A DNA stretch of 64,000 nt from Streptomyces sp. SAT1 (GCF_001654495.1 NZ_CP015849.1:5059501-5123500), one strand, 5' to 3'; shown: positions 51,856-62,712, numbered from the stretch's first letter. Notes: a model not told the origin generated them from the letters alone. Numbers and translations: made by a program.

Positions 51856-52659
51856 ATGGACTTCCCGGCGGACTTCTCCGCGGACATTCCGGGGAACTTC
51901 CCGGCACAGGCGCACCCCCACCCGCACGGCGGGTGGCCCGGCAACGAGCTGGAGGAGGTGCTCTCCGCGGCCCTCGGCATCCCGACGGCCGGCGGCCGCA
52001 TCATCGAGGTGCTCGGCCGCAGCTTCCTCTGGGTGCCGCTGCCGAACGGCGGCGGCCCGGACAGCGGCCCGCTCGACCTGCCCACCCTGGAGATCGACGG
52101 CCAGGCGTACGTACCGGTCTTCAGCTCCGAGGAGCAGTTCCGCCGGGCCGTCGGAGCGCACATGGCGTACACCGTCGCGCCCGCCGTGGAGTTCGCCCGC
52201 GGGCTGCCCGCCCAGGTCGGCATCGCGCTCAACCCGGACGGCGTGGCCGGAATGCCGCTGCCGCCGCCCGCCGTGGCCGAACTGTGCCGGGCCGGCCGCA
52301 CCGCGCTGGACGGCCCCGCCGCCGGCGGCCGGGTCCGGCTCTACGAACCCGACTGGCAGGACGACCCGGTGGACTTCCTGTCCGCCGCCTCCGCCGAGTT
52401 CGACGCCACCGGCGTGGTGCGCACCGCCCGCCGCTGCCTGGCCGCCGTCGAGACCGCCGACCCGGTCCTGTTCGTCGGCGTCGAGCTGGCCTCGGCGGAC
52501 GACGAGGCGCGCGCCCGCCCGCTCGACGCCCTGGGCCGCGCGCTGGCGGCGGCGCCCCCGGCCTGGCCGGTCAACCTGATCCTCCTGGACGTCACGGACG
52601 ACCCGGTGGCCGTATGGCTGCGGGAGAAGGTCAGGCCCTTCTACGGACACGGGCACTGA
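51856..52659 (+). CDS. SseB family (enhanced serine sensitivity) protein 1
   Basis: 267 residues. SseB N-terminal domain (ELEEVLSAALGIPTAGGRIIEVLGRSFLWVPLP, LEIDGQAYVPVFSSEEQFRRAVG, VEFARGLPAQVGIALNPDG) and C-terminal domain (ARRCLAAVETADPVLFVGVEL, WLREKVRPFYGHGH). The name comes from a serine-sensitivity phenotype in E. coli; the molecular function is unknown. N-terminal residues 1-25 are Phe/His-rich. Its position beside the serine/glycine operon is suggestive. ATG 51856 was taken as the start; ribosome binding site weak (CAGGCGG). Confidence 0.88.
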   Translation: MDFPADFSADIPGNFPAQAHPHPHGGWPGNELEEVLSAALGIPTAGGRIIEVLGRSFLWVPLPNGGGPDSGPLDLPTLEIDGQAYVPVFSSEEQFRRAVGAHMAYTVAPAVEFARGLPAQVGIALNPDGVAGMPLPPPAVAELCRAGRTALDGPAAGGRVRLYEPDWQDDPVDFLSAASAEFDATGVVRTARRCLAAVETADPVLFVGVELASADDEARARPLDALGRALAAAPPAWPVNLILLDVTDDPVAVWLREKVRPFYGHGH

Positions 52660-52838
52660 GGTCTGCGGGCACGGACACTGAGGTCTGCGGGCACGGGCGC
52701 CGAGGCGGCAGGGGGCGCGCGGACGCCGGCGGCACGGGCCGGCGCCGCCCGCGCGCGTGACCGCGGCACGGACCGGGCCGGCGGGCGGCTTTAAGCTGGA
52801 CGCACAGCCCGGTCGAGGGCAACACGGAGGGGCGGTAA

Positions 52839-53633
52839 ATGGTGAGCGCCAGCGACACCGCGGCCGGGCATGTCGAGCAGATGCTCCGCCAGGTGACACC
52901 CGGGCGGTACGACGCCTACGAAGCGCTGCTGCGCACCCTCGCGACCCCGTCCACCGGCCAGGTCTGGATGCTGCTCTGGCACGGCCAGGCCGGCGCCCCC
53001 GACGCCCAGTACGGCCACATGGAGGTCGGCGGCCACGGCTACGCGCCCTGCGTCACCTCCGCCCAGGAGCTGTCGGCCAGCGGCTGGATGCGCTCCTACG
53101 AGGTGGTGGACGGGCTGGACGTCGCCCGCACCCTCTACCCCGACCACTTCGGCCTCTGGCTCAATCCGCACGCCCCGGGCGGCGGCGTCGGCATCCCCTG
53201 GCTGGATCTGCGCCGGATCGCCTCCGGCCTGGACCGCCAGCCCGCCGGACCGCTCAGACTGTCCGAACCGGCCCTGGAGATCCCGCAGTTCTACGCGCTG
53301 CTCACCCAGGCCGCCCACCACACGCCCGCGCTGCGCTCGCTGCGCCGCGCCTGGGTGCAGCCCGCCGTCGGGTCCCCGTACCTGGCCATCGGCCTGGACG
53401 TCTACGACACCTCGCCGGCCGCCGTCGACTCGGTGCGCTCGATGATGCAGCAGTCCATGGCGGCCGTCCCGGACGGGCTGCCGGTTTCGACCGTGGTGAT
53501 GTCCGACGAGTACGACCCGGTGGTGATGTGGCTGCGCGCCAACGCGCGGCCCTTCTACGACCGCGAGGCGCACGGCGGCGCCGGGCAGGCCGCCGCGGGC
53601 GGCTACGGCTACCCGCCGGCCGGCGGACACTGA
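52839..53633 (+). CDS. SseB family protein 2
   Basis: 264 residues, paralogous to the preceding gene in the C-terminal half (AWVQPAVGSPYLAIGLDVYDTSP, MWLRANARPFYD) and sharing the SseB fold in the N-terminal half (MEVGGHGYAPCVTSAQELSASG, FGLWLNPHAPGGGVGIPW). ATG 52839 follows GGAGGGG with a six-base spacer. The tail is Gly/Ala/Tyr-rich (AGQAAAGGYGYPPAGGH). About 180 bp separate it from gene 1, so it may have its own promoter. Confidence 0.87.
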   Translation: MVSASDTAAGHVEQMLRQVTPGRYDAYEALLRTLATPSTGQVWMLLWHGQAGAPDAQYGHMEVGGHGYAPCVTSAQELSASGWMRSYEVVDGLDVARTLYPDHFGLWLNPHAPGGGVGIPWLDLRRIASGLDRQPAGPLRLSEPALEIPQFYALLTQAAHHTPALRSLRRAWVQPAVGSPYLAIGLDVYDTSPAAVDSVRSMMQQSMAAVPDGLPVSTVVMSDEYDPVVMWLRANARPFYDREAHGGAGQAAAGGYGYPPAGGH

Positions 53634-54059
53634 TCCGGAACGGCGGCCGGAACCGCGGCCGGCGCCCCGGCCGGGACCGTCACCGGCGGCCCGCCGGGCC
53701 CGGCCGCCGCGACCGGAACCGGAACCGGACACCACAACCGGAACCGCACGTACCGCCCCGGTCGGCCGGCACGCCCTGTGATCCTCTTCGCGCGTAGATG
53801 AGGTCGGAAGGTCCGGTTCTGCGGAGGAAAACCCCAACTGGCCCGCGTCCGCCCCCCGTTACCCAACGTCCGGATAACGGAACCCCTCTACCCGCATCAC
53901 GTTTGCGCATCCTTTCACCGTCAAGTCTGGCAACAGATCGCCCGCCCGTTGAAGACTCCCGCAACAAGGGGCGTTCGCCTCTGTGTACGACGGACTGACG
54001 ATGCCGCCACAGCGGCAAGTGCGGGCCGGCTACCGCCGGTTGAGAGGGGTCCCTGCCTA
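53634..54059. promoter_or_regulatory. Spacer upstream of the oligopeptide transporter operon
   Basis: 426 bp without a supported gene. The first 130 bp consist of CCGGAACCG-type short repeats. An inverted repeat CCGTTA-N13-TAACGG spans 53856-53880 and is the best operator candidate. The start codon of the first permease gene is preceded by GAGAGGGG. Confidence 0.5.
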
Positions 54060-55067
54060 ATGACGGCACCATTGCACGAGCCGACCGCCGAAGCGGCCCC
54101 GAGCGCGGCCGACGAGGCGGCGGTGGCCGCCCCGGGCGCCAAGGCCGTCCAGGGCCGGTCCCTGGGGCGGATCGCCTGGGAGCGCCTGAAGCGGGACAAG
54201 CTCGCCCTGACGGGCGGCGTCGTCGTGCTCCTGCTCATCGTGGTCGCGGTGCTCGCACCCGCGCTCGCCAAGCTGATCGGACAGGACCCGGACCTCTACC
54301 ACGAGGACCTGATCGACCCGCTGTTCGGCACGCCCACGGGCTCCCTCGGCGGCATCAGCGGCGACCATCTGCTGGGTGTCGAGCCGGTCAACGGCCGCGA
54401 CATCTTCGCCCGCATCCTCTACGGCGCGCAGATCTCGCTCCTGGTCGGCTTCCTGTCGGCGCTGGTCGCCGTCGTGCTCGGCACGGTCCTCGGCATCCTG
54501 GCCGGCTTCTTCGGCGGCTGGGTGGACGCGGTCGTCAGCCGGGTCATGGACGGCCTGCTGGCCTTCCCGCAGCTGCTCTTCATCATCGCGCTGGTCTCGG
54601 TCATGCCGAACGACATGCTGGGGCTGACCGGTTCGAGTGTGCGCGTGTTCGTGATGGTGCTGGTCATCGGCTTCTTCGGCTGGCCCTACATCGGCCGGGT
54701 GGTGCGCGGCCAGACACTCTCGCTCCGGGAGCGCGAGTACGTCGAGGCGGCGCGCTCGCTGGGCGCCGGACGGTTCTACATCCTGTTCAAGGAGCTGCTG
54801 CCCAACCTCGTCGCCCCCATCATCGTGTACACGACGATGATGATCCCGACGAACATCCTCACCGAGGCGGCCCTCAGCTTCCTGGGCGTGGGCGTCAAGC
54901 CTCCGACGGCCTCCTGGGGACAGATGCTGTCGAGCGCGATCGACTACTACGACTCGGACCCCATGTACATGGTGATCCCCGGCGTGGCGATCTTCATCAC
55001 CGTCCTCGCCTTCAACCTCTTCGGCGACGGCGTGCGGGACGCGCTGGATCCCAAGGGCTCCCGCTGA
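54060..55067 (+). CDS. Oligopeptide ABC transporter permease (DppC/OppC-like)
   Basis: 335 residues. An Ala/Pro-rich N-tail, a first helix (LALTGGVVVLLLIVVAVLAPALA), a large extracytoplasmic loop, then the BPD_transp_1 domain with five helices and the EAA loop EREYVEAARSLGAGRFYILFKELLPNL. It is the shorter-N-terminus C-type permease of peptide importers. Unusually it opens the operon, ahead of the binding protein. ATG 54060 follows GAGAGGGG with a 10-base spacer. Confidence 0.94.
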   Translation: MTAPLHEPTAEAAPSAADEAAVAAPGAKAVQGRSLGRIAWERLKRDKLALTGGVVVLLLIVVAVLAPALAKLIGQDPDLYHEDLIDPLFGTPTGSLGGISGDHLLGVEPVNGRDIFARILYGAQISLLVGFLSALVAVVLGTVLGILAGFFGGWVDAVVSRVMDGLLAFPQLLFIIALVSVMPNDMLGLTGSSVRVFVMVLVIGFFGWPYIGRVVRGQTLSLREREYVEAARSLGAGRFYILFKELLPNLVAPIIVYTTMMIPTNILTEAALSFLGVGVKPPTASWGQMLSSAIDYYDSDPMYMVIPGVAIFITVLAFNLFGDGVRDALDPKGSR

Positions 55068-55135
55068 ACCGCCGTATCCAAGCGACCCGTGGCGCATGCA
55101 CGGGGTCTCTCATCAATTCCGGAGGAACCGAGATC

Positions 55136-56923
55136 GTGACTACCCAACGCACCTCAGGGCGGCGCAAGAAGGCACTGGCCGCTGCGGCCGTGGTCGCAGG
55201 ACTGCTGACCACGGCGGCGTGCGGCGGCGGCGACGACGGCGGCTCGAAGAGCGGCGCCGCCGGCTTTGACGCGGCGAACAACAAGGTCGTCAACGCGTCG
55301 AAGGTCAAGAAGGGCGGCGAGCTGAAGTTCGCCGGCACCCAGGACGCCGACTCGTGGGACACCACACGCGGTTACTACGGCTTCATGTGGGACTTCTCGC
55401 GCTACTACAGCCGCCAGCTGCTGACCTACTCGACCGCCCCGGGCGCCGACGGCGCCAAGCTCACCCCGGACCTCGCCACGGACACCGGCAAGGTCACCGA
55501 CGGCGGCAAGACCTACACGTTCACGCTGCGCGACGGGTCCACCTGGGAGGACGGCAAGCCGATCACCTCCAAGGACATCAAGTACGGCATCGAGCGCGTC
55601 TGGGCGCAGGACGTCCTGTCCGGCGGTCCGATCTACCTCCAGCAGGCGCTGGACCCGAAGAAGACCTACCCGGGCCCGTACAAGGACAAGGCCGCCGACC
55701 ACCTGGGCCTGAAGGCGATCGACACGCCGGACGACAAGACGATCGTCTTCCACCTGCCCACGGCGAACTCCGACTTCGTCCAGATGCTGGCGCTGACCTC
55801 GGCCTCCCCGGTCCGCCAGGACAAGGACACCAAGTCGAAGTACGGCCTGCACCCGTTCTCCTCCGGCCCGTACAAGTTCGAGTCCTACGACCCGGGCAAG
55901 AGCCTCGTGCTGGTGCGCAACACCAACTGGAAGGCGTCCTCGGACCCGGTCCGCAAGGCGTACCCGGACAAGGTGTCGATCAAGCTCTTCACCAACGCCA
56001 ACGACCTGGACCAGCGCCTGATCAACGGCGACTACGACCTGGACCTGAGCCAGACGGGTCTGTCGCCGCAGGGCCGCCAGATCGCCCTGAAGCAGCACAA
56101 GGGCAACCTGGACAACCCGGTCTCCGGCTTCATCCGCTACGCGGTCTTCCCGCAGAGCGTCAAGCCGTTCGACAACGAGCACTGCCGCAAGGCCGTGATC
56201 TACGGCGCCGACCACGTCTCGCTCCAGACCGCCCGCGGCGGCCCGGTGGCCGGCGGTGACATCGGCACCAACATGCTCCCGCCGTCCGTCGCCGGTGGCG
56301 AGGGCCAGAAGTACGACCCGTACGAGCTGGCCGGGGCCGGCAAGAACGGCAACATCGCCAAGGCCAAGGAAGAGCTGAAGGCCTGCAACCAGCCGAACGG
56401 CTTCAAGACCACCATCGCGGTCCGCAACAACAAGCCGGTCGAGGTGGCCACCGCCCAGTCGCTCCAGGCGTCGCTGAAGAAGGTCGGCATCAACGCCGAG
56501 ATCTACCAGTACGACGGCTCGCAGACCGCCGGCATCATCGGCAGCCCCTCCAACGTGGAGAAGAAGGGCTTCGGCATCATCATCATGGGCTGGGGCCCGG
56601 ACTTCCCGACGGTCCAGGGCTACGGCGTGCCGCTGTGGGACAGCCGCTACATCCTGCAGAGCGGCAACAACAACTACGCCCTGATCAAGGACAAGACGAT
56701 CGACGGTCTCTTCGACCAGTACGGCACCACGCTGGACGAGTCGAAGAAGGCGGAGATCGCCACCCAGATCAACCACAAGGTCATGGAGGGCGGCTACTAC
56801 CTGCCCTTCGTCTTCGAGAAGCTCCTGAACTGGCGCTCCTCGCGACTGGCGAACGTGTACACGACGAACGCGTACAGCGGGTACTACGACTTCGTCAACC
56901 TCGGCCTGTCCTCCTCGAAGTAG
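55136..56923 (+). CDS. Oligopeptide-binding lipoprotein (SBP family 5)
   Basis: 595 residues. Lipoprotein signal RRKKALAAAAVVAGLLTTAAC (Cys near residue 25), then the SBP_bac_5 fold: ELKFAGTQDADSWDTTRGYY, PDLATDTGKVTDGGKTYTFTLRDGSTWEDGKPITSKDIKYGIER and HPFSSGPYKFESY are family signatures. The protein captures peptides at the membrane surface and delivers them to the two permeases. GTG 55136 has GGAGG ten bases upstream. A strong intercistronic hairpin follows, probably giving extra binding protein over transporter. Confidence 0.95.
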   Translation: MTTQRTSGRRKKALAAAAVVAGLLTTAACGGGDDGGSKSGAAGFDAANNKVVNASKVKKGGELKFAGTQDADSWDTTRGYYGFMWDFSRYYSRQLLTYSTAPGADGAKLTPDLATDTGKVTDGGKTYTFTLRDGSTWEDGKPITSKDIKYGIERVWAQDVLSGGPIYLQQALDPKKTYPGPYKDKAADHLGLKAIDTPDDKTIVFHLPTANSDFVQMLALTSASPVRQDKDTKSKYGLHPFSSGPYKFESYDPGKSLVLVRNTNWKASSDPVRKAYPDKVSIKLFTNANDLDQRLINGDYDLDLSQTGLSPQGRQIALKQHKGNLDNPVSGFIRYAVFPQSVKPFDNEHCRKAVIYGADHVSLQTARGGPVAGGDIGTNMLPPSVAGGEGQKYDPYELAGAGKNGNIAKAKEELKACNQPNGFKTTIAVRNNKPVEVATAQSLQASLKKVGINAEIYQYDGSQTAGIIGSPSNVEKKGFGIIIMGWGPDFPTVQGYGVPLWDSRYILQSGNNNYALIKDKTIDGLFDQYGTTLDESKKAEIATQINHKVMEGGYYLPFVFEKLLNWRSSRLANVYTTNAYSGYYDFVNLGLSSSK

Positions 56924-56976
56924 ACCCGGCACACCCGCCGTACCGCACGAAAGGCAGGTGAAGGCCGGCGCGGCGT

Positions 56977-57012
56977 GACCGCGGGCTCCGGAAGACCTCC
57001 GGGCCCGCGGTC
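56977..57012 (+). terminator. Intercistronic hairpin after binding-protein gene
   Basis: GACCGCGGGC and CCGGA pair with TCCGG and GCCCGCGGTC, a 15-bp stem with one bulged base and a five-base loop, 54 bp past the stop and 18 bp before the next gene. Likely a partial terminator or 3'-end stabiliser. Confidence 0.7.
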
Positions 57013-57030
57013 CGCGGCGGGCCGTAAGCT

Positions 57031-58025
<995 letters not shown>

Positions 58026-58029
<4 letters not shown>

Positions 58030-59123
58030 CCGAACTCAGCAAGACCGGCGCGGCGGTGGGCGAGCCCACCGCGGCCTCGGCCGCACCGACCGCCTTCCTG
58101 GAGGTGCGCGACCTCAAGGTGCACTTCCCCACCGACGACGGCCTGGTCAAGTCCGTCGACGGGCTCAGCTTCCAGCTGGAGAAGGGCAAGACCCTCGGCA
58201 TCGTGGGCGAGTCCGGCTCCGGCAAGTCGGTGACCTCGCTGGGCATCATGGGCCTGCACACCGCCGGCCAGTACGGCAAGCGCAAGGCGCGGATCTCGGG
58301 CGAGATCTGGCTGGACGGCACGGAACTGCTCTCCGCCGACCCCGACCACGTGCGCAAGCTGCGCGGCCGCGAGATGGCGATGATCTTCCAGGACCCGCTG
58401 TCCGCGCTGCACCCGTACTTCACGATCGGCCAGCAGATCGTGGAGGCGTACCGCATCCACCACGACGTCGACAAGAAGACCGCCCGCAGGCGCGCGGTCG
58501 AGATGCTCGACCGGGTGGGCATCCCGCAGCCGGACAAGCGGGTGGACAGCTACCCGCACGAGTTCTCCGGCGGGATGCGCCAGCGCGCGATGATCGCGAT
58601 GTCGCTGGTGAACAACCCCGAGCTGCTCATCGCGGACGAGCCGACCACCGCCCTGGACGTCACCGTGCAGGCGCAGATCCTCGACCTCATCCGGGACCTG
58701 CAGAAGGAGTTCGGCTCCGCGGTCATCGTCATCACCCACGACCTGGGCGTCGTCGCCGAACTCGCCGACGACATCCTGGTGATGTACGGCGGCCGGTGCG
58801 TGGAGCGCGGCCCGGCCGAGGAGGTCTTCTACGAGCCCCGCCACCCCTACACCTGGGGACTGCTCGGCTCGATGCCGCGTCTGGACCGCGAGCAGCAGGA
58901 ACGGCTCATCCCCGTCAAGGGGTCCCCGCCCTCCCTGATCAACGTCCCCTCCGGCTGTGCCTTCAACCCGCGCTGCCCGTACGCCGACGTCCCCAAGGAC
59001 AATGTGACCCGCACGGTGCGCCCCGAGCTGACCGAGGTCGGCGGCAAGCACTGGGCCGCCTGCCACATGTCGCAGGAGCAGCGGCAGCGGATCTGGACCG
59101 AAGAGATTGCGCCGAAGCTGTGA
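58026..59123 (+). CDS. Oligopeptide ABC transporter ATPase (DppD/OppD-like)
   Basis: 365 residues. Walker A GESGSGKSV, signature LSGG-type FSGGMRQRAMIAMSL, Walker B LLIADEPTTALD and switch His (ITHDLGVV) are intact. The C-terminal oligopeptide-transporter extension carries cysteines in GCAFNPRCPYAD and AACHMS, which in this family can bind a 4Fe-4S cluster. Translationally coupled to both neighbours (ATGA before, GTGA after). Confidence 0.95.
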
Positions 59124-60520
59124 GCGAGAACGCCGAGAACGCCAAGAACGCCAAGGGCACCGCGGTGGCCACCGAGAAGACCGCCCCCGGTGAGGTCCTG
59201 CTGCGGGTGAGCGGGCTGCAGAAGCACTTCCCCATCAGGAAGGGCCTGCTCCAGCGCGAGGTCGGGGCGGTGCGCGCCGTGGACGGCATCGACTTCGAGG
59301 TGCGCTCCGGCGAGACCCTCGGCGTCGTGGGCGAGTCCGGCTGCGGCAAGTCGACGATGGGCCGGCTGATCACGCGGCTGCTCGAACCCACCGCAGGCCG
59401 CGTCGAGTTCGAGGGCAAGGACATCACCCACCTCGGGGTCGGCGGGATGCGCCCGCTGCGCCGCGATGTGCAGATGATCTTCCAGGACCCGTACTCGTCG
59501 CTGAACCCCCGGCACACCATCGGCAGCATCGTCGGCGCCCCCTTCCGGCTCCAGGGCGTCGAGCCCGAGGGCGGCGTCAAGAAGGAGGTGCAGCGGCTGC
59601 TGTCGGTGGTCGGGCTCAGCCCCGAGCACTACAACCGCTACCCGCACGAGTTCTCCGGCGGCCAGCGCCAGCGCATCGGCATCGCCCGCGCGCTCGCGCT
59701 CAAGCCGAAGCTGGTGGTGGCCGACGAGCCGGTCTCCGCGCTGGACGTGTCGATCCAGGCGCAGGTCGTCAACCTGCTGGACGACCTCCAGCAGGAGCTG
59801 GGCCTGACGTACGTGATCATCGCGCACGACCTGTCGGTGGTCCGCCACGTGTCGGACCGGATCGCGGTGATGTACCTGGGCAAGGTCGTCGAGCTGGCCG
59901 ACCGGGACTCGCTGTACCGGGCGCCGATGCACCCGTACACCAAGGCGCTGATGTCGGCGGTGCCGATCCCGGACCCGCGCCGCAAGAACGCCAAGAGCGA
60001 GCGCATCCTGCTCCAGGGCGACGTGCCCTCGCCGATCTCCCCGCCGAGCGGCTGCCGGTTCCACACCCGCTGCTGGAAGGCGACGGAGATCTGCCGGACC
60101 ACCGAGCCCGCGCTGGTGGAGCTGAAGCCCGGTCAGCGGGTGGCCTGCCACCACCCGGAGAACTTCGAGGACCAGGCACCGCAGGACACCGTGCTGCTGT
60201 CGGCCGCCAAGGAGGCGGCCGAGCTGGTGTCCGAGGAGGCGCTGGCCAAGTCCGCCGAGACCTCGGCGGCGGTGGCGGCGGAGGTCGCGGAGCCCACCGG
60301 GTCCGCGGAGCCCACCGCGCCCGCGAAGCCCACCGCACCCGCGAAGTCCGCCGAGACGGCGGAAGCCGCCGAGTCCGCTCAGTCCGACGAGCCCGCCGAG
60401 CCCGCCGAGACGGCGGAAGCCGCCGCCTCCGGTGGGTCCGACGAGCCCGCTGCCTCGGCGGACACCGGTGCCGAGGGCCGCAAGCCGGCCGGCGACGGAG
60501 GCACGAAGCCCGAGGCGTGA
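59120..60520 (+). CDS. Oligopeptide ABC transporter ATPase (DppF/OppF-like) with Ala/Glu-rich tail
   Basis: 466 residues, about 110 more than usual. Walker A GESGCGKST, signature FSGGQRQRIGIARAL, Walker B LVVADEPVSALD and switch His (IAHDLSVV) intact; C-terminal cysteines in GCRFHTRCWKATEICR and ACHHPE. From about residue 375 the tail is almost entirely Ala, Glu, Pro, Ser and Thr with SAE/PAE/TAE repeats and is probably disordered; it may be lineage-specific expansion. GTG 59120 overlaps the previous stop. Confidence 0.94.
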   Translation: MSENAENAKNAKGTAVATEKTAPGEVLLRVSGLQKHFPIRKGLLQREVGAVRAVDGIDFEVRSGETLGVVGESGCGKSTMGRLITRLLEPTAGRVEFEGKDITHLGVGGMRPLRRDVQMIFQDPYSSLNPRHTIGSIVGAPFRLQGVEPEGGVKKEVQRLLSVVGLSPEHYNRYPHEFSGGQRQRIGIARALALKPKLVVADEPVSALDVSIQAQVVNLLDDLQQELGLTYVIIAHDLSVVRHVSDRIAVMYLGKVVELADRDSLYRAPMHPYTKALMSAVPIPDPRRKNAKSERILLQGDVPSPISPPSGCRFHTRCWKATEICRTTEPALVELKPGQRVACHHPENFEDQAPQDTVLLSAAKEAAELVSEEALAKSAETSAAVAAEVAEPTGSAEPTAPAKPTAPAKSAETAEAAESAQSDEPAEPAETAEAAASGGSDEPAASADTGAEGRKPAGDGGTKPEA

Positions 60521-60613
60521 CGACTTGGCAAAGTCATGCTCATGACCGAACGGGAGAGCGCAGAGTCGTCCCAGTCCGTGTGATCAACCGGTCCACGCGC
60601 GAAGGGACGATTC

Positions 60614-62005
60614 ATGGCACTCTCCCGTTCGGCACGTCTGGGGGCCGTCGCGACCGCGGCGGCCTCCTTCCTCGCCGTCGCCGCATCCTCCGCCCCCACC
60701 CACGGCGCCCCCGGCATCGGCGACCCCTACTTCCCCCGGCTGGGCAACGGCGGCTTCGACGCCCGCCACTACGACCTCGACATCGCGTACAACCCGGACA
60801 CCGACCGCCTCGACGGCCGCACCACGCTCACCGCGCGCGCCACCGAGAACCTGTCCTCCTTCGACCTGGACCTGCAGAAACTGGAGGTCACCCGGGTCGA
60901 GGTGAACGGCAGAGCCGCCCGGTTCAGCCGGGACGGCGACGAACTGCGCGTCACCCCGCGCGGTGTGCTGCGCCAGAACCGCACCTTCACGGTGTCCGTC
61001 ACCTACGGCGGCATACCCGAGCCGCTCAGCGGCCCCATCGTGTTCGGCTCCCAGTACGGCTGGATGAAGACCGCCGACGGCGTCTTCGTGGCGTGCGAGC
61101 CCAACGCCGCCTCCACCTGGTTCCCTTCCAGCGACCACCCCTCGGACAAGGCCACCTACGACATCCGGATCAAGGCGCCCAAGGGCCTGACCGGGGTGTC
61201 CAACGGCCGCCTCGTCTCCACGTACGACAGGGGCGGCTCGACGTACACGCACTGGCGCGAGAGCCGGCCGATGGCGAGCTATCTGGCGACCGCCACCATC
61301 GGGAAGTTCGACGTGCGCACCGGCCGGACGCCCGGCGGCATCCCGATGTACGTGGCCATCGACCCGAAGCTGAAGGACAGCAACAAGGTCGACGTGTACG
61401 CGGTGACCGCCGCCGCCACCGACTACTGGTCGCGGGTCTTCGGGCCGTACCCCTTCGAGGAGACCGGCGCGATCGTCGACGACATGCCGCAGGCCGGGTT
61501 CTCGCTGGAGGTGCAGAGCAAGCCCGCCTACTCGGCCGTGCGCAACGAGACGACGATCGTGCACGAGCTGGCCCACCAGTGGTTCGGTGACTCGGTGTCG
61601 GTGAAGCACTGGAAGGACATCTGGCTCAACGAGGGCTTCGCCAGCTACGCGCAGTGGCTGTGGAGCGAGCACAAGGGCACCCGCTCGGCACACGACTCCT
61701 TCCGCGCCGAGTACGACGCCATCCCGGCCGACGACTCCTTCTGGCAGCTGAGGATCGCCGACCCGCAGCGCGACACCATGTTCGACGGCGCGGTCTACGA
61801 CCGGGGCGCCATGACCCTCCAGGCGCTGCGCGAACGCATCGGCGACAAGGCGTTCTTCCGGCTGCTGCCCGCCTGGACGTCCCAGCACCGCTACGGCAAC
61901 GCCGAGACCGCCGACTTCGTGCGGCTCGCGGAGAAGGTCTCGGGGCAGCGGCTCGGCGACTTCTTCCGCGCCTGGCTCTCCACCCCGGGCAAGCCCGCCC
62001 TGTAG
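60614..62005 (+). CDS. Secreted M1-family zinc aminopeptidase
   Basis: 463 residues: signal peptide (SARLGAVATAAASFLAVAASSAPTHGA), an N-terminal beta-domain like other M1 enzymes, and the catalytic domain with HELAHQWFGDSVSV (zinc ligands and catalytic Glu, about residue 317) and the downstream Glu in DIWLNEGFASY. Shorter than cytoplasmic PepN because the C-terminal helical domain is absent. It would trim exported peptides for import by the adjacent ABC system. ATG 60614 has AAGGGA six bases upstream. Confidence 0.94.
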   Translation: MALSRSARLGAVATAAASFLAVAASSAPTHGAPGIGDPYFPRLGNGGFDARHYDLDIAYNPDTDRLDGRTTLTARATENLSSFDLDLQKLEVTRVEVNGRAARFSRDGDELRVTPRGVLRQNRTFTVSVTYGGIPEPLSGPIVFGSQYGWMKTADGVFVACEPNAASTWFPSSDHPSDKATYDIRIKAPKGLTGVSNGRLVSTYDRGGSTYTHWRESRPMASYLATATIGKFDVRTGRTPGGIPMYVAIDPKLKDSNKVDVYAVTAAATDYWSRVFGPYPFEETGAIVDDMPQAGFSLEVQSKPAYSAVRNETTIVHELAHQWFGDSVSVKHWKDIWLNEGFASYAQWLWSEHKGTRSAHDSFRAEYDAIPADDSFWQLRIADPQRDTMFDGAVYDRGAMTLQALRERIGDKAFFRLLPAWTSQHRYGNAETADFVRLAEKVSGQRLGDFFRAWLSTPGKPAL

Positions 62006-62055
62006 GGGCCCCGCGTCCGGTCCGGACCCGGCCGCGCCCCGCGTAAGAATGTGGG

Positions 62056-62712
62056 GTGCTTCAGCAACTGTTCAGCCCCTCCGTCCAGCACACGGTGGAC
62101 GTCATCGGCATCTTCGTGTTCGCCATCTCCGGCGCGCTGCTGGCCGTCCGCAAGAACTTCGACGTCTTCGGCATCGCCGTGCTCGCCGAGGTCACCGCGC
62201 TGGGCGGAGGGCTGTTCCGCGACATCGTCATCGGGGCCGTGCCCCCGGCCGCCTTCACCGACCTCGGCTACTTCCTGACGCCGCTGCTCGCCACGCTCGT
62301 GGTCTTCTTCCTGCATCCGCACGTGGAGCGCATCCAGCGGGCGGTGTACGTCTTCGACGCGGCCGGCCTCGGCCTGTTCTGCGTCTCGGGCACGGTCAAG
62401 GCGTACGACTACGGGCTCGGCCTCACCTCGTCGGCCACCCTGGGCCTGGCCACCGCCGTGGGCGGCGGTGTGCTGCGTGACGTGCTCGCCAACGAGGTGC
62501 CCTCACTGCTGCGCTGGGACCGCGACCTGTACGCGGTCCCGGCGATCGTCGGCTCCACCATGGTGGTGCTGTGCATCCACTACGACGCGCTGAACCCGTT
62601 CACCAGCGGGCTCGCGGTGGTCACGGCTTTCGCGCTCCGCCTGCTCGCGATGAAGTACCACTGGCGAGCTCCGCGGGCGTGGAACCGGCGTTCGACCGTC
62701 CGTGAGGAGTAG
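62056..62712 (+). CDS. TRIC-type cation channel family protein (UPF0126/YadS)
   Basis: 218 residues with about seven transmembrane helices in two repeated halves, each carrying the glycine-rich motif of the family (EVTALGGGLFRDIVIG and ATAVGGGVLRDVLANEVPSLL). Bacterial TRIC homologues form K+-permeable trimeric channels. GTG 62056 is preceded by TAAGAAT, which may be a -10 element of a leaderless message. Its 3' end overlaps the convergent esterase gene by 92 bp. Confidence 0.92.
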   Translation: MLQQLFSPSVQHTVDVIGIFVFAISGALLAVRKNFDVFGIAVLAEVTALGGGLFRDIVIGAVPPAAFTDLGYFLTPLLATLVVFFLHPHVERIQRAVYVFDAAGLGLFCVSGTVKAYDYGLGLTSSATLGLATAVGGGVLRDVLANEVPSLLRWDRDLYAVPAIVGSTMVVLCIHYDALNPFTSGLAVVTAFALRLLAMKYHWRAPRAWNRRSTVREE

